A stretch of 64,000 bases of DNA, taken from contig OX465281.1 in assembly GCA_949987705.1 (NCBI GenBank), positions 194,605,112 through 194,669,111 of the forward strand. The letters are read 5' to 3'. Below the pieces are notes generated by a model that saw nothing but the letters and a program-made list of their open reading frames with translations, had not been told where the DNA came from and made no database searches. Source of the stretch: Thereva unica. Taxonomy: Eukaryota; Arthropoda; Insecta; Diptera; Therevidae. A program made the position numbers and the translations under genes. Below are positions 33,595 through 44,889 of the stretch, piece by piece (the stretch's first letter is position 1; each line of letters starts with the position of its first letter).

Positions 33595-33847
33595 GGTCGT
33601 GTGGACCGAAAGGGTCGAACCCACATCCCATCTAGTTTATTTATTTATTTATTTATTTTAATTATTGGGACATGTACAAAGATTAAAATCCTAAATTACA
33701 GTACATTAATTAGAAATTTGGAGAACTTAAGAGGAAGAAATAAAAGGAGAAAAAAAAATATTGTAGAAAGAATTGACAGAGGGAAAGTAGAATAAAATAA
33801 AAATATAAGAATTATATTATATATAATTAAAGTATTGTTTTCATGCT

Positions 33848-34693
33848 CTAAACAGACCTATTAGATATTAAATCAAAAAGATACTTCCTGAAAATGCCCA
33901 TTGAATCAGCACGTTGTAGTTCAACAGGGAGAGAATTCCATAGCAAAGCTGCGTGGACGAAGAAAGATCGCTGACCAATTAACGTATGAAAAAGCGGAAT
34001 AATCACACTGTTATTTCGAAGTGATCTTGTGAACTGCACAAATTGGTTGAGGTAAGATGATTTACGATGATGGAGGATATCGTGAAACAGACGCAGAAGT
34101 CGATACTCCCGGTAGTCACTAAAAGAACAGCCCATAATGGAATTAGAATAAGATGAGATGTGGTCAGAACGGCGTAACTTGTAAATGAAACTAACAAAGT
34201 CGTTAAAAGCAATTTAAGTTTACGAGCGCAGGAGGCATCAAGAGCAGGAAAAATAGACAGACCATGCATGAGAAGGGCTAAAATTAGTGCCTTCACTAAG
34301 TACATACGGACAGTGCTAGTGAGAAAACCGCAATGGAACCTAAGTTTCGACAGTTGCCCGTATGTTTTACGAGTGATGAGCGTCGAGAGAGTTTCGGATA
34401 TCAGTTGTAACTTTGAGGAGCGCAGTTTCGTAGCTATGATGCTTGCGAAATCCCGATTGCCAAACATTTATGAGTCGAAGACGATCACAATACTCAAGGA
34501 TCTGAGTTGTTATCAACTTTTCGAGAACCTTAGCCAGAAATGGAAGAATACTAATAGGCCGAAAATCAGAAGGAGAGGCAGGGGATGGGCATTTGGGTAT
34601 AGGTATAATAACGGCAAGTTTCCAAGAAGAGGGAAATTTAGAATTTAGATTAGGCAGGAGTTGAAAATGTGAGTTAAGACGGGCAGCAGACAA
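33848..34693 (-). pseudogene. LINE B copy 2: RT N-terminus joined to thumb/tail, palm deleted
   Basis: LNSKFPSSWKLAVIIPIPKC, DFRPISILPFLAKVLEKLIT and SGFRKHHSYETALLKVTTDI (34693 to about 34380) are followed at once by RKTYGQLSKLRFHCGFL in another frame. The region that should hold the first catalytic Asp, the PQGSxLSP block and YxDD is gone. The C-terminal part continues with LLMHGLSIFPALDAS, a further frameshift near 34205, then YREYRLLRLFHDILHHRKS and VHAALLWNSLPVELQR, to the stop at 33848. Confidence 0.8.
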
Positions 34694-35259
34694 GGAATGA
34701 GCATATTTAGAAACCTAGGCGAGACGTTATCACTACCAGTCGCTTAAGATTTAATAGAAATTACGGCAGCGTGGACTTCAAGGGAGTCCACACAGCTTAA
34801 AAGATCTTCTAGCAGAATCACTGTTGACTTTTTGTGCCCAGCGGAAAACAAACTCTCTTTCAACAATCAGCGATTTAATTTCAGCGGTAAACCAAGGCTT
34901 CGACCTTGCCGATAATGTTTTACTTCTCAGCGGTACACACTCATCAAACAGATCAAGGAACATGCTGTTAAATGAAGCGACATCAGTCTTAGTAAAAATG
35001 TTAGCCCAAGGCAGATTAAGGCATTTTTGGACGAGTCGGTCTCGGTCGATACTGGAGAAATCACGATAGCTGAGAGTAACCGGGGTAGGAGGGTCAACAC
35101 TGAAGCGATGACAAACGAAGAAAATATCGTGGTCTAGGTAACTCGGGGAGAGATCTGGTTTTGAAAGGTGATAGAATTGATATCATTTGTGAGAAACACG
35201 TCGAGTAAGGAGGGTTTATTACAATTAAAGTAGGTTGGGAGAACATTGGTAACATCTAA

Positions 35260-35856
35260 TGGGGCCCATCCACAGGCCAACTGGTTGCCCAAACTGAGTT
35301 GTGCAAAGAGTTGGTGTTTTGCCACAAACGCTTCAACTGAGTTGATACTTCAACTGTCAATTCAGTATTTTATAGGCAATTTGAACGTTAAATAAAATTG
35401 TAGAAAACCTGCGATTAAGTTTTATGATTATAAAAAATGGGTAGTAATGATTTTTTATGTTAATTATAAATTTTTTAATTATTAATATAAATATTTGTAT
35501 GTTTTTAAAATATAAATTAAATCCTAAACATATAAATTATGAAAATAATTTAATATTATGTGAACTTTCATAATTTAAATTAAAAATTATGCAATACAAT
35601 GAAAATATAAACTTGCAAAAAAATATAATTTTTGAATTCAGGCTTAATTAATGCAAGTAGTTTGCCAAACTGCAACATACACAGCGCGACTAGTTGCCCA
35701 AACTCTAGGCCCCGCCCCCATAAAATTCAAAGATTTTGATTTATCCCAACTGCAACCCCAACTGTCAAATCAGTTTGCCAACTGCCCCATACACGCTGCG
35801 ATTCAGTGCCAACACAACTCAGTTTGGGCAACCAGTTGGCCTGTGGGTGGGCCCCA
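35260..35856. mobile_element. PIF/Harbinger-type MITE, 597 bp, clean copy
   Basis: TGGGGCCCATCCACAGGCCA at the left is matched by TGGCCTGTGGGTGGGCCCCA at the right; a subterminal CCAAACTGAGTTG pairs with CAACTCAGTTTGG. TAA lies at 35257-35259 and 35857-35859. The central 200 bases are almost pure AT. It sits in LINE B ORF2 in reverse orientation to the copy at 4002-6714, and shows the uninterrupted site for the RTE insertion in that copy. Confidence 0.88.
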
Positions 35857-36009
35857 TAAGCCCAGAGAGTGAAAAGTGTGCACAAAACAATTTAGAAGAC
35901 TTGATTCCTTTAATAGATTGACGTTGAAGTCACCACCTACCAGGATGTATTTATACTCACTGGGGAGGTGCTCAAGAGCTTCGCTAAGCTCTTCTGCATT
36001 AATAGCCCA

Positions 36010-36655
36010 GTAGGACCGGTAAGCTTACAGAAGTACTGAAATCAGCACTTACTGGTAAGGGGTAGGCCTTACCACTCCCTTTTACAGAAGTGCTTACTTT
36101 TACACACGATGTCATAGGGGGTAAGGCCTTACTATGGTACTTACCTTAGAGTACTTATAGAACTGCTCATCTGTAAGGGGTATAGTAAGGCAGCAAATGG
36201 AACATTGCGAAAAGAGATATTCATGGGCGCCTGTGGATATGTGATCCGGTGTCGAAATGCTTTTATTTTTTTCATCTTTTACAAATGCCTTTTTTTCCAA
36301 GCCCGAGAGTGGCTTTACCTAAGCAGTCCCCCAACTAAATTCTCCACTTCTCCAAAGCTGCTGGTCCTCCGTATCGAATGAGAGCCGCGCTATTGAGTAT
36401 GCTAACGTCGCATTTTATGTCGACGAATATAATTGCCCGTTTTCTTTTTTTCTATAAAATTTATGAAAGCTCCAGGAAAGCTCCATTGAGTCATCGGGCA
36501 GATTCTCACTTGTTTGGGTATAATTCTGGACTACACCTTACCATCTGCCTTCTCTTGTAATGGGGTTTGTAAGGGCTCATCTAGCACCAAGAAAATAAGG
36601 GGTACCCCTTACCAGATGAGTACTTATTTCATTGCTCCATCGGTAAGGCCTTCCT
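36010..36655. mobile_element. Unclassified ~650-bp insertion in LINE B copy 2
   Basis: Comparison with the first LINE B copy (26370-26440) shows that this block is foreign to the endonuclease reading frame. Near both ends it carries versions of GGTAAG/GTAAGGCCTTAC words (36060-36190 and 36590-36655), giving a reiterated, partly inverted structure. The exact ends and TSD are not resolved. No ORF. Confidence 0.6.
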
Positions 36656-37041
36656 AGAATTCCTACTGGGTTATCAGAAGCGCTAGAAATTTCAACACAT
36701 ATAAATTCAATTCCAGGGAGTTTGGAGAATCCGACGGCTTTAGATTTAAGATGTTCACGCAAATAAATGGCGCCTCCACCACCAACACGTCCCTGCCGAT
36801 CGTTTCGAAATAACTTATACCCCTCAATGGTAACGACAGAGGAGGGGATGGAATCGTTGAGCCAACTTTCACTAACGAAAAGCGCATGGACACCGGAATT
36901 AATAAAGAGCTCATTTATTTCGCCAATTTTGGATCGAATACTACGCGAATTTAAAAGGCAAGCGTTAAAACCCTGATGTTTCGAGCTAAGAATTTTGATC
37001 AGCGTTCTCACCCGGTCCTCGCAGCCGAGACTAAAAGACAT

Positions 37042-38974
37042 AAATTAAGTGCAACGAAACAACGAACATTATCAAGAAGCAAAAGCATGAACAAGTCTTA
37101 AGAAATTTAGCAGGGTTAGAGCATAAAACGTTACCACATAAAAAAATAAAAAAATAACATAAAATGGTAAACCGCCATCTTGTATTGGCCGCCATTTTGA
37201 TTTGGAATGATGCCACTCAGCTAATAATATTCTAGCTATCATATTCTTTCGTTTGATACCCATACCGAGTGGGCTGTAAATAAAAAGTTAGTCCCCCATC
37301 GGACTTCGTCGTCGGCGCCATTTTGAAATACAGACATACAAACATATTGACATACAGCCATATAGACAGACAAGAAGATAGCACATGTTATTCCCTTATT
37401 CCGTTGATACTGACCACCACTTGAGGGTGTAAAATTGTTTTTGTGAACTTGCTTCTATTGTTTTACAGAAAATTGATTCTCAGAACCCTAATAAAAATTA
37501 TATTGACACTTTTGACAATTCGTATGTACCATACAGATAAAGGGCGCTTGCGGTGGATTTCATCTGCTTTCCTTATTGCGGCCGCGAGGCTATTAAATAT
37601 TGCATTCACGTAGTGTGAACATCCTCCAATTACAGAATATTACTAGCCGCGGCGTTATTTATTGGATTCAGCCCAAAACCGTCACCAGACATCTAAAGGA
37701 TGGTGCCAATCATCCCATCTGAATTGGTGAGATGCACCGATGCAACATTTCCCCTTCCGTAATGTTTTGACTGGCACGGGCAAAAATTCCGCATTAATCC
37801 CGGATGCCAGAAAATCAGGATATTTCCATTCAACCATTGATCGTCGATTTATTGGAGTTCTTTCAGAAAATTTAAGCTGCCGCAAATTTATACATACACG
37901 TAATTTTTTATCGGTAAACTCCGGTAACCACGAATAATTTCATATTTAAAGTTAAGTAGCCACCCGCTGACCGCCATAACGAGCCCCCTGTTGTTATGCC
38001 ATTGGCACATCGCCGGGAATCCCCGCGGGCATCAGCAACACCGTTTCCTGCTTTGATTTGATTTTCGAAAACAATTTTCATTGCAAATAAATAAATGAAT
38101 TATAGATAGATTATATCGAATTGAATAACGTTGCATTAACCGGAATAAAATTTCACGTTGAAATTTCGCTAACAAGGAAAATTGTTTTGGGAGCTTCATC
38201 CCCAGCTTGCGGCTATCGGGCAAAATTAACACGCACACAACAGCAACTAGATTAGGCGGCATTGGAAGTTACTGTCCTAGAAGTGGCTTTTGTACGTGCA
38301 ATATATTTCTGATATAAACTTATACTAGCTTTCGCGCTGCTGGGTTTTTGGTAGGCTCCATGCCATTAACGGACATTAACGAATTCATTCATATGGAAAT
38401 CAGGACAAGATAATCGAGCCGCCTAAAATTTTGGAATATTTTACCGGCAGATCTGGGCTTTCATCTAATATTAATTATTTCATATCGCTGCATAGGCCCA
38501 TGACTTTTTGGCTTTAGTATTTTTATAGCAAATATGGTACAGGATGAAACTTAACCTTTTTTTAGTGAAGGGCAATTTTTTTTAAAGTCTCTTTCTCCCG
38601 TCACAATGCGTGGCCAAACAAGCTCCACTTCCTTTGATTAATTTCGTCGCCTATTAGTCCAGTCAAATTAAAGGTTTGACTGGAAGATAATTCGGAAGTT
38701 GCTGAAAATTGGTACAGTCCTTAAAATCAAGCTGTAGAGACTGCCACGCGATTGGACGACTGCAAACTTTTTTATTCAAGGTCAAAAGGTCAAAATATCA
38801 GTTTTTTGCAAATATATGCTAAACCGTACGTCTTATCAGAAAATTGTGTTTACAAAGTTTGTAGATTAGGCGATTATCTACAAAATAATATATTATACAT
38901 TTTCTCGTAGGAATTGCCATTTCTGATATATCGTCGTTTTAATAAGTAAAAATACTCATATTCTATCATTCCCG
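37042..38974. other. No supportable feature
   Basis: The first 150 bases may be leader of the LINE B copy. The rest shows no motif. A short run with repeated ACATAC/ACATA words lies at about 37325-37365. Confidence 0.45.
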
Positions 38975-39125
38975 ACTTGTAAAGGTCATCAGAAGTTTAA
39001 TAAATCCTTTGTTGGAGTACGCGGCTAATATTTTCAGGGGTGATTACTGGATGTCTTTGGAGAAAAAAATTGTTCTACAGAGGGTGGCTTTCCACTATCC
39101 ACTAAGATACAGGGTGATTAGGGAA
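38975..39125 (+). pseudogene. Possible LINE RT C-terminal scrap
   Basis: A plus frame reads RSLINPLLEYAANIFRGDYW and then KIVLQRVAFHYPLRY. The PLLEYAA.IF....W....K+..+QR pattern resembles the RT tail of CR1/jockey-type LINEs (compare PLLEYTSQVWSPH at 17302-17823). Only about 45 codons are recognisable, so the call is tentative. Confidence 0.4.
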
Positions 39126-39789
39126 AAAAATTGTTTTTTTTTTTTTGAATTTACTGAAATTGGAATAACTCCTAAAGTAATTATCATAAAGTAACCTAAT
39201 TAGGCTCATCTTTTAGGTAAATGTGTATTCTTTTATTTGGTATAGAGCACAGAACCTGAGTGACTCCGTTCAAAAAATATGTATGCTCAAACCAATGCTT
39301 TGCATCTAGACCTGGCAGATTTCTTCGATTTTCTAAGAAAATGCGCTACTAACAGTACATTTTTTTTTGCTTTTCTGATGCACCAAACTATTACCTACAA
39401 TCTTTTCATACACAATAAGTGTTTATTTTGGGTAGTTTTGTAGGTAGTAGTAGTAGTAATAGTTTTATCGTGAACAATTAAAAAGTTACTCGTCTTTCAA
39501 CTGCGGCATAGTTCTGTCGTGCAAGTCACACAAAATCTATATATCCAATTTTTTGCTTATACAGCGTACTTGGCAAGTGCCTTATCCTTTTGACGAATGT
39601 GGCGCCACTCCATTTTTAGCAACCATACAAAAGAGCTGGTTTGAAGATGCACAGCCACAATTAAATTTTAGTTAAAATCACCGTTGATCTTCGAGAGACC
39701 GGCATCAATCTGTGCTTCTTGCTGTATTTATTCGAGAACTGATGTCATCTTCTACCCATTTATTTTGAATAATAATGCTATAGAGATAA
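39126..39789. other. No supportable feature
   Basis: AT-rich; a short (TAG)n run at about 39447-39458. Nothing recognised. Confidence 0.45.
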
Positions 39790-40182
39790 CATAATTATTC
39801 TTCTCGACGGCTCTACGGCCCAGTTCGAGCCTTGGCGTATATCAGCTTCTTCCTCCAAACGTCTCTCTGTCCACAGCTTGTCTCCAGTTTCTTGAATTGA
39901 GCAGTCTTTCCATTAATGATGTGCCGATTCGATTATTATACTAATCGATTATGGCGATAATCGTAATCGATCAATAATCGAGTATAATCGATTATGGTCG
40001 ATTTTTACCTATTTTATACAGAAAGTTTATTTATGGTTTAAGATTGATTCTATAATATTATAAAAGGTACTTAAGTAGATAATGAAAATGCAATAATAAT
40101 AAGAAAGTATTTTAATAAAACATTTGAAAATAAAATAAAAGTCAATTCAACAAGAAGATACAAAAAAACGAGAATCTGTGTG

Positions 40183-42011
40183 TTATTCTTTTGCAAGCAA
40201 CTTCCAATTAGCATTAAAAAATATTATACAATCAAGATGTTTTGGGAGAAGCCGATTCCTTCTCAAATTAGCCATCATACCAGTTTTCGAAAAAATTCTC
40301 TCGGAGGGAAGCGAAGTGGCTGGTACACATGAGTATTTCAAATGTAGTTGATATAATTCAGGATTATTCGTTTTCATACTCTTCCAATATACGAAAGAAT
40401 TGCTCTTTCTGTCAAGCAGAGGCAATTCTAAAAATTGTCTCAAAGATATTATATTCTCCGTTGTACTTGTAGATGTAGCAAGATAATTGGCCTTTTTTGC
40501 TCAAAATGATCCCATATTGATGTTGGTTTTGCTGCGCCTTGATCAGGTGCCAGTGTCAGTTCTTGTTCACTCGTCGTCGGGTTGTTCTGCCTAATTAACG
40601 ATAGTTCTTCTAAGCCACGCTCACCGTATTCAGAAACAAGGTAATGTAAAAGACTGTATACCGTATACGGTATTTTAGTGCTGATGTCACGTGGGGGACA
40701 CTTGCCATATAAAATCGACGGTTCTGTTGTTGTTTCAGCATTACGGCTGACGTCACCAGGCGCCCATTTTTTACGGTATTCGAAGCTGCCGTCGCTTTTA
40801 CATTACCTTCGTTTTCTGTATACCGTGATCCATCGTGGGGTATTTTTCTCCAGATAGCTGTTCCGTAATTTCCTCAATATACTTCAAAAGCGCTACACAG
40901 TCCACTAATGTTTTCCATTCGGTATTTTCAAGGGGTGCAGGTGCATTATCAATTTCAGTTAATGCTACTGTAAGGGGTGCTTTGACTTCACATAGCCTTG
41001 CGAACATTATATTCACGCTGTTCCACCTCGTCTCTATATCTTGTTTCAATTTAAACAGGCATATTCATCTGTTTTTGTTTTTCTACCAGAATTTCTGAAC
41101 TTTGGCACTATGGCGGAAGTGACCAACAATTTTCCTGCATTTTTGAACAATAATTTGAAGGTTCTTGGTTTCCATTAATTGTGTCTTTGACACTTGAGTT
41201 AAGAGTATGTGCAATGCAGGGATGATAATTTCTTTGCAATTGCTAGTTAATCGCCTTCTTCACATTCTGTGCATTGTCTGAGACTATTGTTACTATTTTC
41301 TGCAAGATGTCAAATTCTTCAAAAATATGCTGTAATGTCTCCGCTATGTGTTCACCAGTATGCGTAAGCCCGCGTTCTCTAGTCGCAAGATCGAATGACT
41401 GTAATGCGTCATTATACACGCAGTGGCAAGTGACTGTGATGTATGATTTATTAGAATCGGATGTCCATATATCTGTTGTAGCAGCAGAATAAACGACATC
41501 ATTTAAAATCTCTTTTAGACGTGCAGTGGCTTGTTCGTAGTGATTAAATAATATACATAGTTTGAGTAAGCACTTTTCTGCTAAGTGGTACATAAACTGT
41601 ATCACTACCACAGATTTCTTTTTGTAAAGTTTTAATAAAGTTCAAAAATCTACTATTTTCAACTACTTGCAATGGTTGGTAATCTACGCAAATCATTTGT
41701 AAAAGTGCAGTGTCAATATTTTTTCTTTTTTGCTGATTCAGTACTTTTGTCACTACGGTGGAAGACAAAGCCATTTGTTTAAATCTTTTTTCAGCGGGCC
41801 CACTTGCCGTTGAAGAACCTGCCTCCATCGTGGTTGAACTTTGGTTCTGCTTCTGTTCAATGATGCAATGAATCCTTCTCAAGTGTTCGCGTAGATTCGT
41901 TGTATTCCCACAAAGTTTATTTTTTTTAGAACACAGCTTACACACTGCATCTCGATCCGTTTTATCAAAATGCGTCCATAAATAACTTTCTCTACGCTTC
42001 ATTTTAATCAA
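40183..42011 (-). pseudogene. hAT transposase (BED zinc finger, ZBED-like), broken
   Basis: It starts MIKMKRRESYLWTHFDKTDR at 42011. The BED finger is VCKLCSKKNKLCGNTTNLRE followed by HLRRIHC. The linker and early hAT block (LLQMICVDYQPLQVVENSRF) follow. After a break near 41580 come ATTDIWTSDSNKSYITVTCH (first Asp of the DDE core) and IVTIVSDNAQNVKKAIN (second Asp). More breaks lie around 41240-41090; then DIETRWNSVNIMFARLCEVK at about 41040 (the conserved RW). A 172-bp MITE interrupts at 40638-40809. The C-terminal hAT dimerisation block YSCVPATSLPSERIFSKTGM and NRLLPKHLDCIIFFNANW ends at 40183. Length and order fit a complete Zaphod/ZBED-like hAT transposase that has decayed. Confidence 0.85.
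40638..40809. mobile_element. 172-bp MITE inside the hAT transposase
   Basis: Perfect 15-bp inverted ends AAGGTAATGTAAAAG / CTTTTACATTACCTT. Inside, a shorter inverted GTATACGGTAT/TTACGGTATTC-like pair and a TGACGTCA-like word are visible. It separates two hAT coding blocks that are adjacent in the family. A duplication outside the TIR is not evident. Confidence 0.65.
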
Positions 42012-42842
42012 ACTAACGTATTTTACTTTAAAAAAACAATGCAGTTAAGTCACTACCGTCTAGTACTGTGAATTTGCAATCGTTAAATGAAAATTTTCCC
42101 TTGAAAAGCTTAGATTCCATCCGTTCATTCATTCGTTGGAAGTTCCGCTACTATGTCAGGGAATCCCCTTTTCGAATTATTGGGCTGCCATAATAAAATA
42201 TAGAAAATCCGCCGTGTTGTGGGAAATAATCGATGATTTTCGATTATAAAATCATAATCAATCGCAACCGATTATTTGAAAAATCGATTAATCGATTATT
42301 GATAATCGATTCCGCACATCATTACTTTCCATCTTGACCGTGGTTTGCCAACTGGTCTTTTGCCATCTGGTGCAGGGCTTTTTTTGATATTCTTGAGTCG
42401 TCCATTCTTTGAACATGACCGGCCCAAAGTAAACGCAGTAGCTTGGCATGTGTCGAGAGTTTACACTCTTTGTATAGATGGTACAATTCGCGATTGTAGC
42501 GTTTTCTCCATGCATTGTCTTCATTGATTGGGCCGTAAATCCTTCGGAGAACCTTCCTCTCAAATATATCCATCTTGTCCGCGGTTTTTGGGAGATGCTT
42601 CACGCCCATAAGTAGCTACTGTACGTGTAATAGTTTGGTAGACTCTTATTTTGGTTTGTATGTGGATGTCTCTGGATTTCATCACTGGCAGTAATGAGAA
42701 GTATGTTCTGTTTGCGGCGTTTATTCTTCGTTGTATGTCTGTCGGTTCATCGTTGTCTTCGCTGACTGTGGACCCCAGGTTTTTTTTATTGTGATAGACA
42801 AGAGGCTTAGGGAAAGCTCCTTTGTACTGATCGATAAATCTA

Positions 42843-43258
42843 TTTTTTTTTTTGTTTTTTTTTTTTTTCGTATAGAGTGTAATGTCGACCAGCAGCTCTA
42901 GTCTGAAGAGAAAGAGAAGAAGGAGCTGCCACCGCCTAGCCGCGATTTTTTATTCCACCTACTCCCAACCATTTCGCGACTCTGACATCGGGGCATCGAG
43001 AAACAACTAGCGGGAGTGTTGTGCCTCCGGAAACGAGTTGAGTCTCATCAACCAACCGATGACATGCGCTTGGTGGAGCGGGGAAAGACTAGCGACAGCT
43101 ATGACGGGAGGAATCAGGAATGTAAAGAGGGGAGAAGAAAGAAGGAAAGTTATGTGGGCGGGAAAGTGAAAAAGGCGAAGGACCGTGGGGCTGGCCGGGA
43201 CTCGAACCCGGGACCTCCTGGATAGTAGTCACGCACCTTACCTCTAGACTAACAAGGT
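42843..43258 (-). mobile_element. tRNA-derived SINE, near full length, minus strand
   Basis: Poly(T) at 42843-42869 is the poly(A) tail in reverse. The body matches 51477-51937 (GCTCCACCAAGCGCATGTC, GGAGGCACAACACTCC-type stretch, CGACATTACACTCTATACGA). The head at 43190-43258 contains box B (rc GGTTCGAGTCCC) and box A (rc TAGTCTAGAGGTAAGGTGCG). It lies inside the RTE relic. Confidence 0.82.
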
Positions 43259-43650
43259 TCGAAGTTATGTTCCCCCAGGCGGTGTTGTGGTTTCTTCCTC
43301 TTCTTCTTCTCTTCTGGACTGAATTAGAATTTTACTTTTGGCTACATTTATTTGTAGCCCTATATGTTTGGTTCCATCTTCTACTTCCGTGAATATTTCT
43401 CCAAGGTTTGACAGCGATCTTGATAGGCAAGGTAATTGTTGAGGAATTGTCTTTTCTTCTTCCTCAGATGTTTTTTGCGGTTTTTCTTGTTTCCTCGTAT
43501 TTCAATTTCTTTCTCCTTGTCGGTCTTTCTATGTATATTTTCCTATTTCTATTTTTGGCTTCTATAGCTGTTTTAGATTCCTCGTTGTACCACTCACTGA
43601 ATCTGGCTGTGCGTTTGTAGCCTACAGTTATATTTTCGCGCTTGGGATGT

Positions 43651-44889
43651 TTACTACTGCATAATTTTTGAATGGAAACTGAAGTGAAGGCTTGAGCTTA
43701 ATTGATGGGTAAGGGATCGCAATCTTGTCGTAATAAATCGAGAATTTAACAGATTTTCTTACACAATCCCATTGAAAATGTGAAAACATTCATTGTCATT
43801 ACTGCTATAAAAATATTGGATTGAGTGGCTAGCGTGAAAATATGGGCGAGATACGCCTCTTATTTCTGTTAAGAAGAATTAAATTTTAACTATGATATCC
43901 CCAGCAGCGGCACCTTAATTTAGCTTTTTCCAACTCAACAACGATGTATGTACCTTTCAAAAAAAGGGGAGCCTAAATCTGTCACTACCTCCCAGTCTAT
44001 AAATTTATTTTATATCTGCTCACTTCGTCTAATAGTGACTTACCGTTTTTCCTGTCCGTTCCGAGACTTTGCTTCGGGTTTCTTAACTGATGTGTTTTTA
44101 CAGGGTATGGTAGACAGCCCAACGCCCAACATCGGATAAGATGGCCCAGCTATACCGCCGGGCACTGGGTACATCCGTCAGTCGGTTGGTTATCCAGGAG
44201 GCTCCAGCGAGGTGGTGAAGGAACGCTGTTGCCCCCCAATTTGAATTCTACCAATTCCATTTCGCAGTTATTCAGCGCTGTGCGTTCAATATGGTTTACA
44301 TTCATCTGTATTTCTTTGGACTTCTGGATTCCTGTACGCCAGCAAGCAATAGAATGCTATTAACAAAGTCCAAGTGGGACTGTAGTGCTTCTTGGTCCAG
44401 TGGGGCTTCCTACCAGTAACGTAGGGTAGTAAGGGCGGCAAAATTTCACAATAAATAATAATCATAGCTTGTAAATATTTGAACTACCTATATCATATTT
44501 TTGTCGTACATACGATTCGAACCGAATACCAGTTCCCTCATCTGTTATAGCATCTGTCTAATCTTCTGGCCATCCCAGCAGAGGTCACTAGAGTTTCTGT
44601 AACCTCTCTTACTATGATATGCGGAGGGGAGAAAAGGTGATTGGTGTACACATTTACTGCGAAGTTACATCCATTACACTACTACTATGCCTAATATTAA
44701 ATATTTGCATGTTGTCTACCTTCGAGCTAAGCTTACTGCTAGGGATTTCTAGGGATCACCTGATCAGCCGGAATTTTCAGCTAAAATCTATGTCGTTTTG
44801 TGATCCAGAGTCCTAGGGTCAGCTGCTTCAACTTGTTATAAAAACAGGTAATAATTATGCCTTAGTTCAAAGTTTATACTATTAAGTGC
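43651..44889. other. No supportable feature
   Basis: No motif or paired repeat recognised. Short open frames without family signatures. Confidence 0.45.

Larger units (their letters stand above)
33640..37041 (-). mobile_element. LINE family B, second copy
   Basis: Minus-strand ORF2 from 37041 down to 33848, with a (TTTA)n tract at about 33637-33658 at the 3' end. It is homologous throughout to 22795-26785, sharing the 3' UTR word ACATGTACAAAGAT(T/A). ORF1 is not present upstream, so it is 5'-truncated or deleted. Insertions at 35260-35856 and about 36010-36655 split the endonuclease. Confidence 0.78.
34694..37041 (-). pseudogene. LINE B copy 2: endonuclease and linker, split by two insertions
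   Basis: MSFSLGCEDRVRTLIKILSS starts at 37041. APE-type motifs follow: SGVHALFVSESWLNDSIPSS and FRNDRQGRVGGGGAIYLREH up to about 36656. After the 36010-36655 insertion come LLINAEELSEALEHLPSEYK and YILVGGDFNVNLLKESS (35860-36009). After the Harbinger MITE come LDVTNVLPTYFNCNKPSLLD and VFLTNDINSITFQNQIS (35257 downwards), then FLDLFDECVPLRSKTLSARS and KPWFTAEIKSLI near 34870. Intact motifs but several frame changes. Non-functional. Confidence 0.78.
39914..42324 (-). mobile_element. hAT transposon, 2,411 bp, with perfect 8-bp TSD
   Basis: Inverted ends TAATGATGTGCCGATTCGAT and its near complement ATCGATTCCGCACATCATTA, with subterminal reiterated ATCGATTA words at both ends, are flanked by CTTTCCAT at 39906-39913 and 42325-42332. 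An 8-bp duplication is diagnostic of hAT (or P); the protein inside settles hAT. The RTE reading continues on both sides, which confirms the boundaries. Confidence 0.92.
39790..43650 (-). pseudogene. RTE-type LINE relic split by a hAT element and a SINE
   Basis: Minus-strand pieces in order: FSEWYNEESKTAIEAKNRNR at about 43600-43540 (pre-RT linker), GEIFTEVEDGTKHIGLQINV then AKSKILIQS at 43400-43330, the SINE, LGSTVSEDNDEPTDIQRRIN at about 42775-42720, MKSRDIHIQTKIRVYQTITR, then MDIFERKVLRRIYGPINEDN and RLLWAGHVQRMDDSRISKKA down to 42333. The last part continues beyond the hAT insertion as AQFKKLETSCGQRDVW.RKL near 39905-39830. Much of the RT between linker and palm is deleted. Many stops; dead. 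Confidence 0.72.

Noticed and set aside
36001..36675. CCCAGTAGGA / TCCTACTGGG as TIR of the 36-kb insertion
   Set aside because: Comparison with the other LINE B copy shows that these words at least partly encode the host endonuclease on each side, so the inverted pairing may be coincidental.
43190..43258. tRNA gene on the minus strand
   Set aside because: Same SINE head, degenerate stems, and a SINE body with poly(A) downstream.
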